Positions 51,502 through 60,072 of a DNA stretch of 64,000 nt are shown in pieces. The notes beneath the pieces are model-generated. The model searched no databases. It worked only from the letters and a program-made list of their open reading frames with translations, and was not told the DNA's origin. The stretch is from an uncultured Clostridium sp. (GTDB taxonomy: Bacteria; Bacillota; Clostridia; Lachnospirales; Lachnospiraceae): NCBI GenBank assembly GCA_900542035.1, contig UQMJ01000006.1:54338-118337 (forward strand), in the 5' to 3' direction. The position numbers were made by a program, and so were the translations under genes. Positions within the stretch are counted from its first letter, which is position 1, and every line of letters begins with the position of its first letter.

Positions 51502-53172
51502 TTAGAATAATCCCGTGATTACTCCTTTTTCATTTACATCAATGTTGTCTGCAGCCGGTTTTTTGGGAAGTCCAGGCATCGTCATAATCGCGCCGGTCAG
51601 TACGACTACAAAGCCTGCTCCTGCAGATACGTACGCGTCTCTGACGTTTACGGTAAATCCGGTCGGACGTCCCAGTTTGGTCTGGTCGTCTGACAGAGAA
51701 TACTGGGTCTTTGCCATGCAGACCGGAAGGTTTCCAAATCCCATTTCCTCGATTCTCTTTAATGCCCGTTCTGCAGCCGGCGCATAGCTGACTCCGTCTG
51801 CTCCGTAGATTTCGGAAGCAACTGTATGGATCTTATCCTTTAACGACATTTCATCCGGATACAAAACATGGAAATTGCTTTCTTTTCTCTCCAGAGTGTG
51901 AAGAACCTTTTCTGCTAATTCAATGCCGCCTTCGCCGCCCTTTTCCCAAACCTGGGAAAGTGCAAACTCGCATCCCCGTTCCTCGCAGAATTTCTTTACA
52001 TATTCATATTCCGCCTGGGTATCGGTAATAAAGGAGTTTAACGTGACCACAACCGGAACGCCGTATTTCTGCAGATTCTCAATGTGCTTTTCCAGATTCA
52101 CAATTCCTCTGGAAAGCGCCGTTACATTTTCTTCTGCCAGATCGGTCTTTGCCACGCCGCCATTGTATTTTAATGCGCGGATGGTCGCAACTAAAACGAC
52201 TGCATCCGGTTTTAATCTAGCCTTGCGGCACTTAATGTCAAAGAACTTTTCTGCACCTAAATCTGCGCCGAATCCAGCCTCGGTTACTACGATATCAGCC
52301 AGCTTTAAGGCCGTTTTTGTTGCCCTTACACTGTTGCAGCCATGGGCAATATTGGCAAAAGGACCACCATGGACGATAGCGCCGGTATGCTCTAATGTCT
52401 GGATCAGGTTTGGCTTTAAAGCGTCCTTTAAAAGGGCTGCCATAGCGCCTACTGCGTGCAGCTGGGCGGCCGTAACCGGTTCCCCTGCAAAATTATATGC
52501 AACTACAATTTTTCCCAGACGATCTTTTAAATCTTCCATATCGTCTGCCAGACAAAGGATTGCCATGATTTCAGACGCAACCGTAATGACAAAATGGTCT
52601 TCTCTTACCATTCCGTCTGCTTTTGCACCAAGTCCTACTACAACGTTGCGCAGCACCCGATCGTTCATGTCCAGGCAGCGTTTCCATAAAATTTGTCTTG
52701 GATCAATGCCCAGGGCATTTCCCTGCTGGATATGGTTGTCTAACAGGGCAGCAAGCAGGTTGTTTGCGGAAGTAATGGCATGAAAATCTCCGGTAAAATG
52801 CAGGTTTAAATCTTCCATGGGAACAACCTGTGCATAACCGCCGCCGGCAGCTCCGCCCTTAATGCCAAAACACGGGCCTAAAGATGGCTCTCTTAATGCA
52901 ATCAAGGCATTTTTCCCAACTTTTGCAAATGCCTGTCCCAGCCCTACGGACGTAGTGGTCTTTCCTTCTCCTGCCGGAGTCGGATTGATGGCGGTAACCA
53001 ATACCAGTTTGCCGTCCGGACGGTTTTTAATTCTGTCCCACAGTTCGTCGCCAAGCTTTGCTTTGTATTTTCCGTAAAGCTCCAGCTCATCCTCTAAAAT
53101 GCCGTAATTGGCAGCCACATTCTTAATTGGCTCCATGGTTGCTTCCTGTGCAATCTCAATATCCGTTTTCAT
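51502..53172 (-). CDS. fhs: Formate--tetrahydrofolate ligase
   Basis: ATP-dependent synthesis of 10-formyl-tetrahydrofolate from formate. The 556-residue length is standard. Visible signatures: TAINPTPAGEGKTTTSVGLGQAF (P-loop GEGKTT, about 60-82), REPSLGPCFGIKGGAAGGGYAQV, and a C-terminus ending GAIMTMPGLPKKPAADNIDVN. It may serve Wood-Ljungdahl carbon fixation or only folate one-carbon supply for purines and fMet-tRNA; no other acetogenesis gene is in the window. It lies between ftsK and murE, in the long operon. Confidence 0.97.
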   Translation of the reverse strand: MKTDIEIAQEATMEPIKNVAANYGILEDELELYGKYKAKLGDELWDRIKNRPDGKLVLVTAINPTPAGEGKTTTSVGLGQAFAKVGKNALIALREPSLGPCFGIKGGAAGGGYAQVVPMEDLNLHFTGDFHAITSANNLLAALLDNHIQQGNALGIDPRQILWKRCLDMNDRVLRNVVVGLGAKADGMVREDHFVITVASEIMAILCLADDMEDLKDRLGKIVVAYNFAGEPVTAAQLHAVGAMAALLKDALKPNLIQTLEHTGAIVHGGPFANIAHGCNSVRATKTALKLADIVVTEAGFGADLGAEKFFDIKCRKARLKPDAVVLVATIRALKYNGGVAKTDLAEENVTALSRGIVNLEKHIENLQKYGVPVVVTLNSFITDTQAEYEYVKKFCEERGCEFALSQVWEKGGEGGIELAEKVLHTLERKESNFHVLYPDEMSLKDKIHTVASEIYGADGVSYAPAAERALKRIEEMGFGNLPVCMAKTQYSLSDDQTKLGRPTGFTVNVRDAYVSAGAGFVVVLTGAIMTMPGLPKKPAADNIDVNEKGVITGLF

Positions 53173-53200
53173 CCTTCATCCTCCTGTGACTAATTTTTTC

Positions 53201-56113
53201 TCAACCGCCCAGTTCCATCAGTTCTTCAAACTGCTCCATGGACATCAGGACTTTCCGCGGTTTTGTTCCCTCTTCTTCGCCTACTACGCCTGCTTCTGCC
53301 AGCTGATCCATAATTCGGGCCGCTCGGTTAAATCCAATTTTAAACACCCGCTGAAGCATTCCGATAGAAGCTTTGTCTTTTTCTATGATGAATTTTGCCG
53401 CCTGGGCAAAATACTCATCCCGATTATCTCCGCCGCCTGGACCTCCCTGGGGGCCTTTTGCAATCTGCTGTTCCACATCCGGACTGTACGGCGTGCCAAA
53501 TCCCTGCTGGCTTAAAAATTCAACGACCTGTGCCACTTCACTATCGGAAACGAATGCTCCCTGCACACGCTGGGGCTTTGGCATACCGGACGGATAAAAC
53601 AGCATATCGCCTTTTCCAAGAAGTTTTTCCGCTCCGTTCATATCAATGATGGTTCGGGAATCCACACCGGAAGAAACGGCAAATGCAATTCGGGACGGTA
53701 CGTTGGCCTTAATCAATCCCGTAATAACATTTACCGACGGCCTCTGGGTTGCAATGACCAGATGGATGCCTGCCGCACGCGCCAGCTGGGCCAGGCGGCA
53801 GATCGCGTCTTCCACTTCTCCAGGCGCCACCATCATAAGGTCTGCCAGCTCGTCTACAATAATGACGATCTGGGGCATTTTCTTCGGCTTTTTGTCATCT
53901 TCAATATCTTCAATCTTCTCTACTCTGGCATTGTAGCCTTTCAAATCCCGCACGCCGTATTCGGCAAATTTCTTGTATCGGTCGGTCATCTCTGCCACCG
54001 CCCAGTTTAAGGCGCCCGATGCTTTTTTGGGATCGGTAACAACCGGTATCAGCAGATGGGGAATTCCATTATACACGCTTAACTCTACGACCTTCGGATC
54101 CACCATAATCAGTTTGACGTCATCCGGATTTGCCTTATAGATAATGCTCATAATCAGGGTATTGATACACACGGACTTACCGGAACCGGTAGCGCCTGCA
54201 ATCAATAAATGAGGCATTTTGGCAATATCCGTTACCACCGTCTGGCCTCCGATGTCCTTGCCCACTGCAAACGCCAGACGGGAAGAATGGCGTTTAAATT
54301 CTTCTGATTCTAATAAATCCCGCAGATAAACAATATTGTTTTCTTTATTGGGTACCTCGATGCCCACTGCGGATTTTCCTGGAATCGGCGCTTCAATCCG
54401 GATGTCTGCTGCCGCCAGGCTTAGCTTGATGTCATCAGCCAGGGCTACGATCTTGCTTACTTTTACGCCCTGTTCCGGATGCAGCTCATAGCGGGTAACA
54501 GAAGGGCCGCAGCTGATATTGGTTACCGTTACTCCGACGCCGAAATCCCGTAAGGTCTGCTGAAGCTTAATTGCCGTATCCTTGTATTCCTGTTCGGAAA
54601 ATGTTGCAGCTTTGCTGCCTTTTTTTAACAGGCTGGTTGGCGGGAATATGTATTCTTTGTGGACTTCCTCAATCTTTTCTTTGGCTTCCATGGCAACTGC
54701 CGCCTGGGAATCGCCGTCTTCCCGAATCTCCGCCTTCCGTTTTTCCAGCTTTTTCTGGAGAAGCTCTGTCTCGCTTTCAATTACTTTTCCAGTAGCGGTA
54801 ACCACCCGTTTTTCCCCTTCCGGAACGAAAACGGAATCCGGAGCCGTTACCGGCTCTTCCTCCATGATAACGGAGGATGGTACAGGGTCTGGAGCCCTAT
54901 CTGGTTTGGCTTCTATCGCTGGTATGGCTTCTGGTTCAGGCTCCGGCACAGACTTCAGAGAGGGCGGCTCTTCTTCTGGCTGCGGATCGAATTCCCCTTC
55001 GTAATTGATGCCCTGGTTTTCTTTATCCAGACGGTAATAATCGCCGGTCTGTTCCAGAAGATCCATTTCCGTCAGGGTACTGGTATTCTTTGGCGCTACA
55101 AAAGAAAGGACTCCCGCCCCCAGATTTGCTCCATCTTCCTCAAATGGAGGCAAATCCTGGTTTTCCAGGGTCTCTGGTTCCTCCTGGGTTTCTGCTCCGG
55201 AATGTGCAATTTTCCCAGTAAACACATCGGCTGAATGAGGTTCTGGAGACAGTTCCTTGTCTTTTTGATTTTTCTGCTCCTTTTTATCTTCTTCCGCCCT
55301 CTTTAGCATCTCTTCTAAAGACGGCGGTTCCGGAGCCGGCTCAAACATCGATCGGATCGGCGCGTCGGTACACAAAGGAACGTCTGCCGGATCGTCAATC
55401 TTCGTAGCATCCAAATCCACTCCCCGCACCTTCTGTTCCCTGCGGATCCGCCGCTCTTCCTGACGCTCAGCGTGAATTTCCATCCGTCTGTCCAGATCTT
55501 CTTTGGCATAATGGTAGGCCTTGTCCCCGCCGTTTTTCATGGCCTTGATGACCGACTTTTCTGTAATGCAGACAATGCAGATAATCAGAACCGCAATCAG
55601 CACCACATAGGCGCCGACGATTCCCACAACGGATGCTAACCCGCCTGCTAACAGGCCGCCCACCAGGCCGCCTCCCTTTCCCGTTGCAGCAGATAGCTTA
55701 TAGTATTCTAAAAATCCTGTGACCGGCGCTTCTTTTCCGCCGAAAAGCAGATGAAACAGCCCGCATAAGACCAGAGCCGCTCCAATGGCCGCACAAAGTT
55801 TCAGCGTTGCCCGTACATTTCCCTTGTTGGAAAGAGCAAAACAGGTTCCAATAAATAAGAAAATCGGAACCAGGTATCCGACGCTTCCAAACAGTCCCAG
55901 CTGGGCGCTTTTTAAAAACTGCCCTACTGCACCGCACAAATTGAAATTGCTTAAAAACAGCAGAACGGCCACTACAAAGGAGCTGATAATAAAAACTTCT
56001 GCCCGAATTATTTCTGCGCCTTCATCATACTGGGGCTCCGGCTGCTTTTTGGGACGCCCTGGCTTTTTCTTGCTGTTTTGTGATGGTTTTCTTGTTTTTT
56101 TCGTTTCTGCCAC
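53201..56113 (-). CDS. ftsK: FtsK/SpoIIIE family DNA translocase
   Basis: Pumps chromosomal DNA through the division or sporulation septum. The 970-residue protein has four to five N-terminal membrane helices (about 48-185), a long acidic Pro/Glu-rich linker (about 225-500), then the motor: alpha domain, GATGSGKSVCINT Walker A near 635, IIVDELADLMM Walker B, and a C-terminal winged-helix gamma domain (AAKFIIEKDKASIGMLQRVFKIGFNRAARIMDQLA). Start is a GTG at 56113 with GGAGG 9 bases upstream. Next to tepA, as spoIIIE is in Bacillus, so it may cover both FtsK and SpoIIIE roles. Confidence 0.95.
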   Translation of the reverse strand: MAETKKTRKPSQNSKKKPGRPKKQPEPQYDEGAEIIRAEVFIISSFVVAVLLFLSNFNLCGAVGQFLKSAQLGLFGSVGYLVPIFLFIGTCFALSNKGNVRATLKLCAAIGAALVLCGLFHLLFGGKEAPVTGFLEYYKLSAATGKGGGLVGGLLAGGLASVVGIVGAYVVLIAVLIICIVCITEKSVIKAMKNGGDKAYHYAKEDLDRRMEIHAERQEERRIRREQKVRGVDLDATKIDDPADVPLCTDAPIRSMFEPAPEPPSLEEMLKRAEEDKKEQKNQKDKELSPEPHSADVFTGKIAHSGAETQEEPETLENQDLPPFEEDGANLGAGVLSFVAPKNTSTLTEMDLLEQTGDYYRLDKENQGINYEGEFDPQPEEEPPSLKSVPEPEPEAIPAIEAKPDRAPDPVPSSVIMEEEPVTAPDSVFVPEGEKRVVTATGKVIESETELLQKKLEKRKAEIREDGDSQAAVAMEAKEKIEEVHKEYIFPPTSLLKKGSKAATFSEQEYKDTAIKLQQTLRDFGVGVTVTNISCGPSVTRYELHPEQGVKVSKIVALADDIKLSLAAADIRIEAPIPGKSAVGIEVPNKENNIVYLRDLLESEEFKRHSSRLAFAVGKDIGGQTVVTDIAKMPHLLIAGATGSGKSVCINTLIMSIIYKANPDDVKLIMVDPKVVELSVYNGIPHLLIPVVTDPKKASGALNWAVAEMTDRYKKFAEYGVRDLKGYNARVEKIEDIEDDKKPKKMPQIVIIVDELADLMMVAPGEVEDAICRLAQLARAAGIHLVIATQRPSVNVITGLIKANVPSRIAFAVSSGVDSRTIIDMNGAEKLLGKGDMLFYPSGMPKPQRVQGAFVSDSEVAQVVEFLSQQGFGTPYSPDVEQQIAKGPQGGPGGGDNRDEYFAQAAKFIIEKDKASIGMLQRVFKIGFNRAARIMDQLAEAGVVGEEEGTKPRKVLMSMEQFEELMELGG

Positions 56114-56173
56114 GAAATACTGCCTCCTACTATCTTCCTACTCAGGCAAAACCGAAAGTTGCCCATTGTTGAT

Positions 56174-56202
56174 AGTATACAAAAGTTTCAAAAAATTTGC
56201 AA
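56174..56202 (-). promoter_or_regulatory. Sigma-A-type promoter for ftsK and the long operon
   Basis: On the minus strand, TTGCAA (revcomp of 56197-56202) and TATACT (revcomp of 56174-56179) with a 17-base spacer. The -35 lies within the end of tepA and the -10 is about 60 bases before the GTG of ftsK. Confidence 0.78.
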
Positions 56203-56898
56203 GCCCACGGTTGTACTGTCAATCATTTTATGAAGCGTTTTTAATGCTTCTTTGATTCCGCCCACCTCGTCGATCAGCCCAGCTGCTACGGTTTCTTCCC
56301 CTACCAGTACGGTTCCCAGATCTCTGGTCAGCATTTCTGTATTGTGCATCAGTCTTTTCAATTTTTCATATCCGATTTTGGAATGCTGGGACACAAAGCT
56401 TAAAATCCGGTCCTGGATCATATCAAAATACTCGTAGGTCTGGGATGCCCCGATGATCATTCCGCTCATACGGACCGGATGAATCATCATGGTTCCGGTA
56501 GGAACGATAAACGAATAATCGGAAGCTACTGCCAGGGGAACGCCGATGGAATGGCTTCCTCCTAAGACTAAGGATACGGTGGGAATGCTTAAAGACGCAA
56601 TCATTTCTGCAATGGCTAACCCTGCGTCTACATCTCCGCCGGACGTATTTAAAAGCACCAGCAGTCCTTCTACCTCCTTGTCATCTTCAATTTCCGCCAA
56701 CTTGGGCAGTACGTGATCATATTTGGTAGCTTTGCTGTTCCCAGACAGATTTTCATGGCCCTCTACTTCCCCGATAATGGAAAGCAGATGGATGTTGTGA
56801 CGGTTTTTACTGTTTTCCAGACGGATCTGGCCATACTCTTCCATCATCTGATTGTCCTTTTCTTCGATTTCTTTTTTCTCTTTTTCTAAACTGCCCAT
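56188..56898 (-). CDS. tepA: ClpP-fold serine protease, translocation-enhancing protein TepA family
   Basis: A 236-residue ClpP-like protein without signal peptide. The catalytic Ser is in LVLGGSHSIGVPLAVASD near residue 117, the His in GTMMIHPVRMSG near residue 140, and NTSGGDVDAGLAIAEMI precedes them. TepA in Bacillus was linked to protein secretion and degradation of spore proteins during outgrowth. Sits just upstream of ftsK/spoIIIE as in Bacillus. Ribosome site AAGGAGG before the ATG. The ftsK promoter lies in its last codons. Confidence 0.92.
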   Translation of the reverse strand: MGSLEKEKKEIEEKDNQMMEEYGQIRLENSKNRHNIHLLSIIGEVEGHENLSGNSKATKYDHVLPKLAEIEDDKEVEGLLVLLNTSGGDVDAGLAIAEMIASLSIPTVSLVLGGSHSIGVPLAVASDYSFIVPTGTMMIHPVRMSGMIIGASQTYEYFDMIQDRILSFVSQHSKIGYEKLKRLMHNTEMLTRDLGTVLVGEETVAAGLIDEVGGIKEALKTLHKMIDSTTVGLQIF

Positions 56899-56967
56899 AA
56901 AAGCGCCTCCTTGATTCCGTTTATTTTTTCACGCTTAGTCTGTGCCGTCTTTTTGTAATTATGCAAG

Positions 56968-56996
56968 TGGACAATCCGACGTTCTTGTAGTAAAAT
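56968..56996 (+). promoter_or_regulatory. Sigma-A-type promoter for icd
   Basis: TGGACA (56968-56973), 17-base spacer, TAAAAT (56991-56996), 29 bases upstream of the icd start and divergent from tepA. Confidence 0.7.
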
Positions 56997-57025
56997 ATTG
57001 AAAAACAAAATACAGGAGGCTTTTC

Positions 57026-58225
57026 ATGGAAAAAATTAAAATGACCACTCCCCTGGTTGAAATGGATGGGGACGAAATGACCCGAATCCTCTGGAAGATG
57101 ATTAAAGAAGAACTCTTACTTCCTTTTATTGATTTAAAGACCGAATATTATGATTTAGGTCTGGAAAACAGGGATGCTACCAACGATCAGGTAACCGTAG
57201 ACTCTGCCCTGGCTACCAAAAAGTATGGCGTTGCTGTAAAATGCGCTACCATTACTCCTAACGCTGCCAGAGTAAACGAATATCATTTAAAAGAAATGTG
57301 GAAAAGCCCCAACGGAACTATCCGCGCCATTTTAGATGGAACTGTATTCCGCAGTCCCATTGTGGTAAAAGGCATTGAGCCTTGTGTAAAAAACTGGAAA
57401 AAGCCGATTACCATTGCCAGACACGCATACGGCGACGTATATAAGGGCGTAGAAATGAAAATTCCGGCAGCAGGAAAGGCAGAACTTGTCTATACTGCAG
57501 CCGACGGAACAACCCTTCGGGAAACCATCCACGAATTTGACGGCCCTGGCATTATCCAGGGTATGCATAACATCTCCGCTTCTATTGAAAGTTTTGCAAG
57601 AAGCTGCTTTAATTATGCATTAGATGTAAAGCAGGATCTGTGGTTTGCAACCAAAGACACGATTTCCAAAAAATACGATCACACTTTTAAAGATATTTTC
57701 CAGGAAATTTTTGATTCCGAGTATGCAGAACGCTTCAAAGAAGCTGGCATTACTTATTTTTATACCTTAATTGACGACGCCGTAGCAAGAGTTATGAAAT
57801 CCGAAGGCGGTTACATCTGGGCCTGCAAAAACTACGATGGCGACGTTATGAGCGACATGATCTCTTCTGCCTTCGGTTCTCTGGCTATGATGACATCCGT
57901 TCTGGTTTCTCCAGAAGGATACTATGAATATGAAGCAGCCCATGGTACGGTACAGCGCCACTATTACAAACATCTGGCCGGCGAAGAAACCTCTACCAAC
58001 TCAGTTGCTACTATTTTCGCATGGTCCGGCGCTTTAAGAAAGCGTGGAGAGCTGGATGGCAATCCAGAATTAATGGCATTTGCTGATAAACTGGAGCAGG
58101 CTACTTTAGATACCATTGAGAGCGGTTCCATGACCAAAGATTTAGCCCTGATTACTACCATGGAACATCCTACCGTATTAAACAGCCAGCAGTTTATCCA
58201 GGCAATTGCAGCCCGTCTGGCATAA
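57026..58225 (+). CDS. icd: NADP-dependent isocitrate dehydrogenase, eukaryotic-like (type II) subfamily
   Basis: Oxidative decarboxylation of isocitrate to 2-oxoglutarate with NADP. The 399-residue protein matches the cytosolic/mitochondrial IDH1/2 type rather than the Escherichia coli type: PLVEMDGDEMTRILWKMIKEELLLPF at the start, VAVKCATITPNAARV, WKSPNGTIRAILDGTVFR (Ser/Asn/Arg substrate site) and YEYEAAHGTVQRHYYKHLAGEETSTNSVATIFAW. It is a single-gene unit with its own promoter and terminator; no aconitase or citrate synthase adjoins, so its flux role (glutamate precursor supply) is inference. ATG follows AGGAGG. Confidence 0.96.
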   Translation: MEKIKMTTPLVEMDGDEMTRILWKMIKEELLLPFIDLKTEYYDLGLENRDATNDQVTVDSALATKKYGVAVKCATITPNAARVNEYHLKEMWKSPNGTIRAILDGTVFRSPIVVKGIEPCVKNWKKPITIARHAYGDVYKGVEMKIPAAGKAELVYTAADGTTLRETIHEFDGPGIIQGMHNISASIESFARSCFNYALDVKQDLWFATKDTISKKYDHTFKDIFQEIFDSEYAERFKEAGITYFYTLIDDAVARVMKSEGGYIWACKNYDGDVMSDMISSAFGSLAMMTSVLVSPEGYYEYEAAHGTVQRHYYKHLAGEETSTNSVATIFAWSGALRKRGELDGNPELMAFADKLEQATLDTIESGSMTKDLALITTMEHPTVLNSQQFIQAIAARLA

Positions 58226-58243
58226 AATAGTTCCGAAGTCACG

Positions 58244-58278
58244 AAAGGTGCGCAGGCAATATGCTTGCGCACCTTTTT
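58244..58278 (+). terminator. Rho-independent terminator of icd
   Basis: AAAGGTGCGCA...TGCGCACCTTT forms an 11-bp stem with additional GCAATATGC pairing inside, then TT. A strong hairpin between the convergent icd and lipoprotein genes; an A run on the other side makes it usable on both strands. Confidence 0.9.
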
Positions 58279-58305
58279 GTCATCTGATTATCTGTTTGGT
58301 GTGAA

Positions 58306-58932
58306 TTAGTAGTTAATTCCGGTAATCTTCAATTCTCCGTCCACTACGCCGAAAATAATGTTGGCAGAAGAATCGCCGGAAGATAAGGTAAATCCTGCTT
58401 TGCTTGCTTCTAATGCAGTTTCATCTGCACCGGTTACGGACTGAACCAGTTCGTCTGTGAAAACAGCGTCTGCTCCTAATGCAAGGAAGTCTTCTTTTGT
58501 CTCAACATCTTCTGCGTCCTCTAATCCTACATATACCGGATAAGAAGCCAGCTCTGCAAGCGCATCTAAATCCTTTGCTTCCACTGCTGCCTTAATGTCT
58601 TTTCCCATTGCAGCTACGGTTTCCATGTCTACAGAGAAGTTATCCAGACCAGCCTACTCTGCTCCGGTCGATTCGGAAGCTTCTGCTTCTGCATCTTTAG
58701 ATTCCGTTTCTTCTGTCTCGGTCTCGCTTTCCTTGTCAGCAGTCTCGGTCTCGCTTTCCTTGTCAGCAGTCTCGGTCTTGGTTTCTTCTTCCGTTTCTGT
58801 ACTTTCGCTTTCTGTTACCGCTTCTGTTGCCTGTGCAGTTGTCGTCTCGGTTGTAGATTCTGCGCTCTGACCGCACGCTGCGATGCCAAGACAGGCTGCT
58901 CCAATGGTAACTGCTAACGCTAATTTTCTCAT
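58306..58932 (-). pseudogene. Lipoprotein gene interrupted by an in-frame TAG codon
   Basis: Two open segments in the same frame read as one 208-residue lipoprotein broken by TAG at 58654-58656. The 5' part (58654-58932) has a lipoprotein signal (RKLALAVTIGAACLGIAAC, lipobox IAAC) and a Thr/Glu-rich spacer ending ASESTGAE. The 3' part (58306-58626 from its first Met, open from just after the TAG) has a compact domain (AAVEAKDLDALAELASYPVYVGLEDAE; FVVDGELKITGINY-like end) that has no signal and no ribosome site of its own. The promoter and ribosome site (GAGGAG) upstream look intact. TAG is an ordinary stop in this window, for example at the ends of cinA, ytfJ and the DAK2 gene, so recoding is unlikely. 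Domain function unknown. Confidence 0.75.
58715..58768. repeat. 27-bp tandem repeat within the lipoprotein linker
   Basis: Two identical 27-base units (58715-58741 and 58742-58768) followed by a partial third. They encode the nine-residue unit ADKESETET on the minus strand, in the disordered linker after the lipid anchor. Such in-frame repeats can change copy number. Confidence 0.85.
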
Positions 58933-58999
58933 AATAATCTCCTCTTTTCTTTCCAGTCATTTTTTTCTAGTAAACCAGGTTGTCTTGTTACAAGTCTGG

Positions 59000-59028
59000 A
59001 TTATAGCGCAGTCATTTTTCCATTTCAA
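59000..59028 (-). promoter_or_regulatory. Sigma-A-type promoter for the interrupted lipoprotein
   Basis: On the minus strand, TTGAAA (revcomp of 59023-59028) and TATAAT (revcomp of 59000-59005) with a 17-base spacer, about 70 bases before the lipoprotein start. An almost consensus promoter for a broken gene. Confidence 0.8.
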
Positions 59029-59316
59029 TAGAATTCCAAAGATTTTAGAATATCGTAATATTCCTTAATCTGCTCTTTAAAAAATCTTTAAAATTATGAA
59101 GTCTCTGAAAATCCCTGTTTATTGATAAGGTATGCTAATGTTTATCTTGTAATTTTCATTATAAACAAATAGAAGTCTATTTATTTTTGTGTAAAACACC
59201 GAAAAACCAGCCTTTTCTTTCGAATAATTTTATCAAAATAAAAATATAGTATTCTGTTTCATTTTGTGCTACACTACACCTGTACGTAAGTTTAAAACTT
59301 TTATGCGGAGGTCAAT
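59029..59316 (+). promoter_or_regulatory. AT-rich intergenic region with purC promoter
   Basis: No gene seen. Near its right end TGCTACACT (59267-59275) is an extended -10 element 42 bases upstream of purC, with no clear -35. I looked for a purine riboswitch and a Bacillus-type PurR box and found neither. Confidence 0.45.
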
Positions 59317-60000
59317 ATGAAGAAAGTATACGAAGGTAAAACCAAAGATGTATTTCAGTTAGACAACGGCAATGTATTATTAAAGTTTAAGGACGACTGC
59401 ACCGGAAAAGACGGCGTATTCGATCCAGGCGAAAATTCTGTAGGTTTAACCATTGAAGGAATCGGAAAGGCCAATTTAGAGACCTCCATCCATTTCTTTG
59501 AACTGTTAAAAGAGGCCGGAATCAAAACCCATTATGTAAGCGCAAACTTAGACGATGCAACGATGGAAGTTCTTCCTGCTACTGTATTTGGCAAAGGCCT
59601 TGAGGTTATCTGCCGTTTAGTTGCAACCGGAAGCTTTATCCGCCGCTACGGCGCATACATCGAAGATGGTACCGAGCTTCCAGGCGGTTATGTAGAGGCA
59701 ACTTTCAAAGATGATGACCGCTGCGATCCGCTGGTTACCTGCGAAGGCCTGGTTGCGTTAAATGTTATGACTAAGGAAATGTTTGAGTCCATGAAGGAGC
59801 AGACTTTAAAGATTACCAAGATCGTTGCTGACGACCTGGCTAAGAAGGGCTTAAAGCTCTACGACATCAAGTTTGAGTTTGGCTACAACAACGGCGAAGT
59901 TATCCTGATTGACGAAATTGCCAGCGGCAATATGCGTGTTTACAAAGACGGCAAGATCGTAGATCCAATGGAACTGACCTCCATTATTTTAGGAAAGTAA
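59317..60000 (+). CDS. purC: Phosphoribosylaminoimidazole-succinocarboxamide synthase (SAICAR synthetase)
   Basis: Joins aspartate to CAIR in purine synthesis using ATP. The 227-residue length is below the common 235-240 but complete. Motifs: KKVYEGKTKDVFQLDNGNVLLKFKDDCTGKDG, EVICRLVATGSFIRRYG, DDRCDPLV and the C-terminal LIDEIASGNMRVY (metal/CAIR site: DE-x-SxxxxR). It stands apart from any pur cluster in this window, with its own promoter and terminator. ATG preceded by GGAGG. Confidence 0.96.
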   Translation: MKKVYEGKTKDVFQLDNGNVLLKFKDDCTGKDGVFDPGENSVGLTIEGIGKANLETSIHFFELLKEAGIKTHYVSANLDDATMEVLPATVFGKGLEVICRLVATGSFIRRYGAYIEDGTELPGGYVEATFKDDDRCDPLVTCEGLVALNVMTKEMFESMKEQTLKITKIVADDLAKKGLKLYDIKFEFGYNNGEVILIDEIASGNMRVYKDGKIVDPMELTSIILGK

Positions 60001-60015
60001 TCCATCCATATTGTA

Positions 60016-60043
60016 TAAGGGCGCTGCACTTGCAGCGCCCTTA
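60016..60043. terminator. Hairpin between convergent purC and DUF1097 genes
   Basis: TAAGGGCGCTGCA (60016-60028) and TGCAGCGCCCTTA (60031-60043) form a perfect 13-bp stem with almost no loop. The T runs on either side are poor but the stem is very stable; probably a two-way terminator. Confidence 0.75.
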
Positions 60044-60072
60044 ACCATTTCAGCTGTCATCTCACAGCACTT

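Noticed and set aside
58654..58656. TAG read as pyrrolysine or as a reassigned codon
   Set aside because: TAG ends several intact genes in this window (DAK2 gene, cinA, ytfJ, GH2), and no pyl gene or methyltransferase context is present.
58715..58781. Tandem repeat considered as a CRISPR fragment
   Set aside because: Units are adjacent with no spacers and keep a reading frame; no cas gene in the window.
58595..58870. Plus-strand open frame of 91 codons, rich in Ser and Val
   Set aside because: It is the antisense image of the repetitive lipoprotein linker; low complexity, no ribosome site, no family look.
58960..59316. Possible purine riboswitch or PurR site before purC
   Set aside because: No riboswitch core and no paired PurR boxes by eye; region is plain AT-rich sequence.
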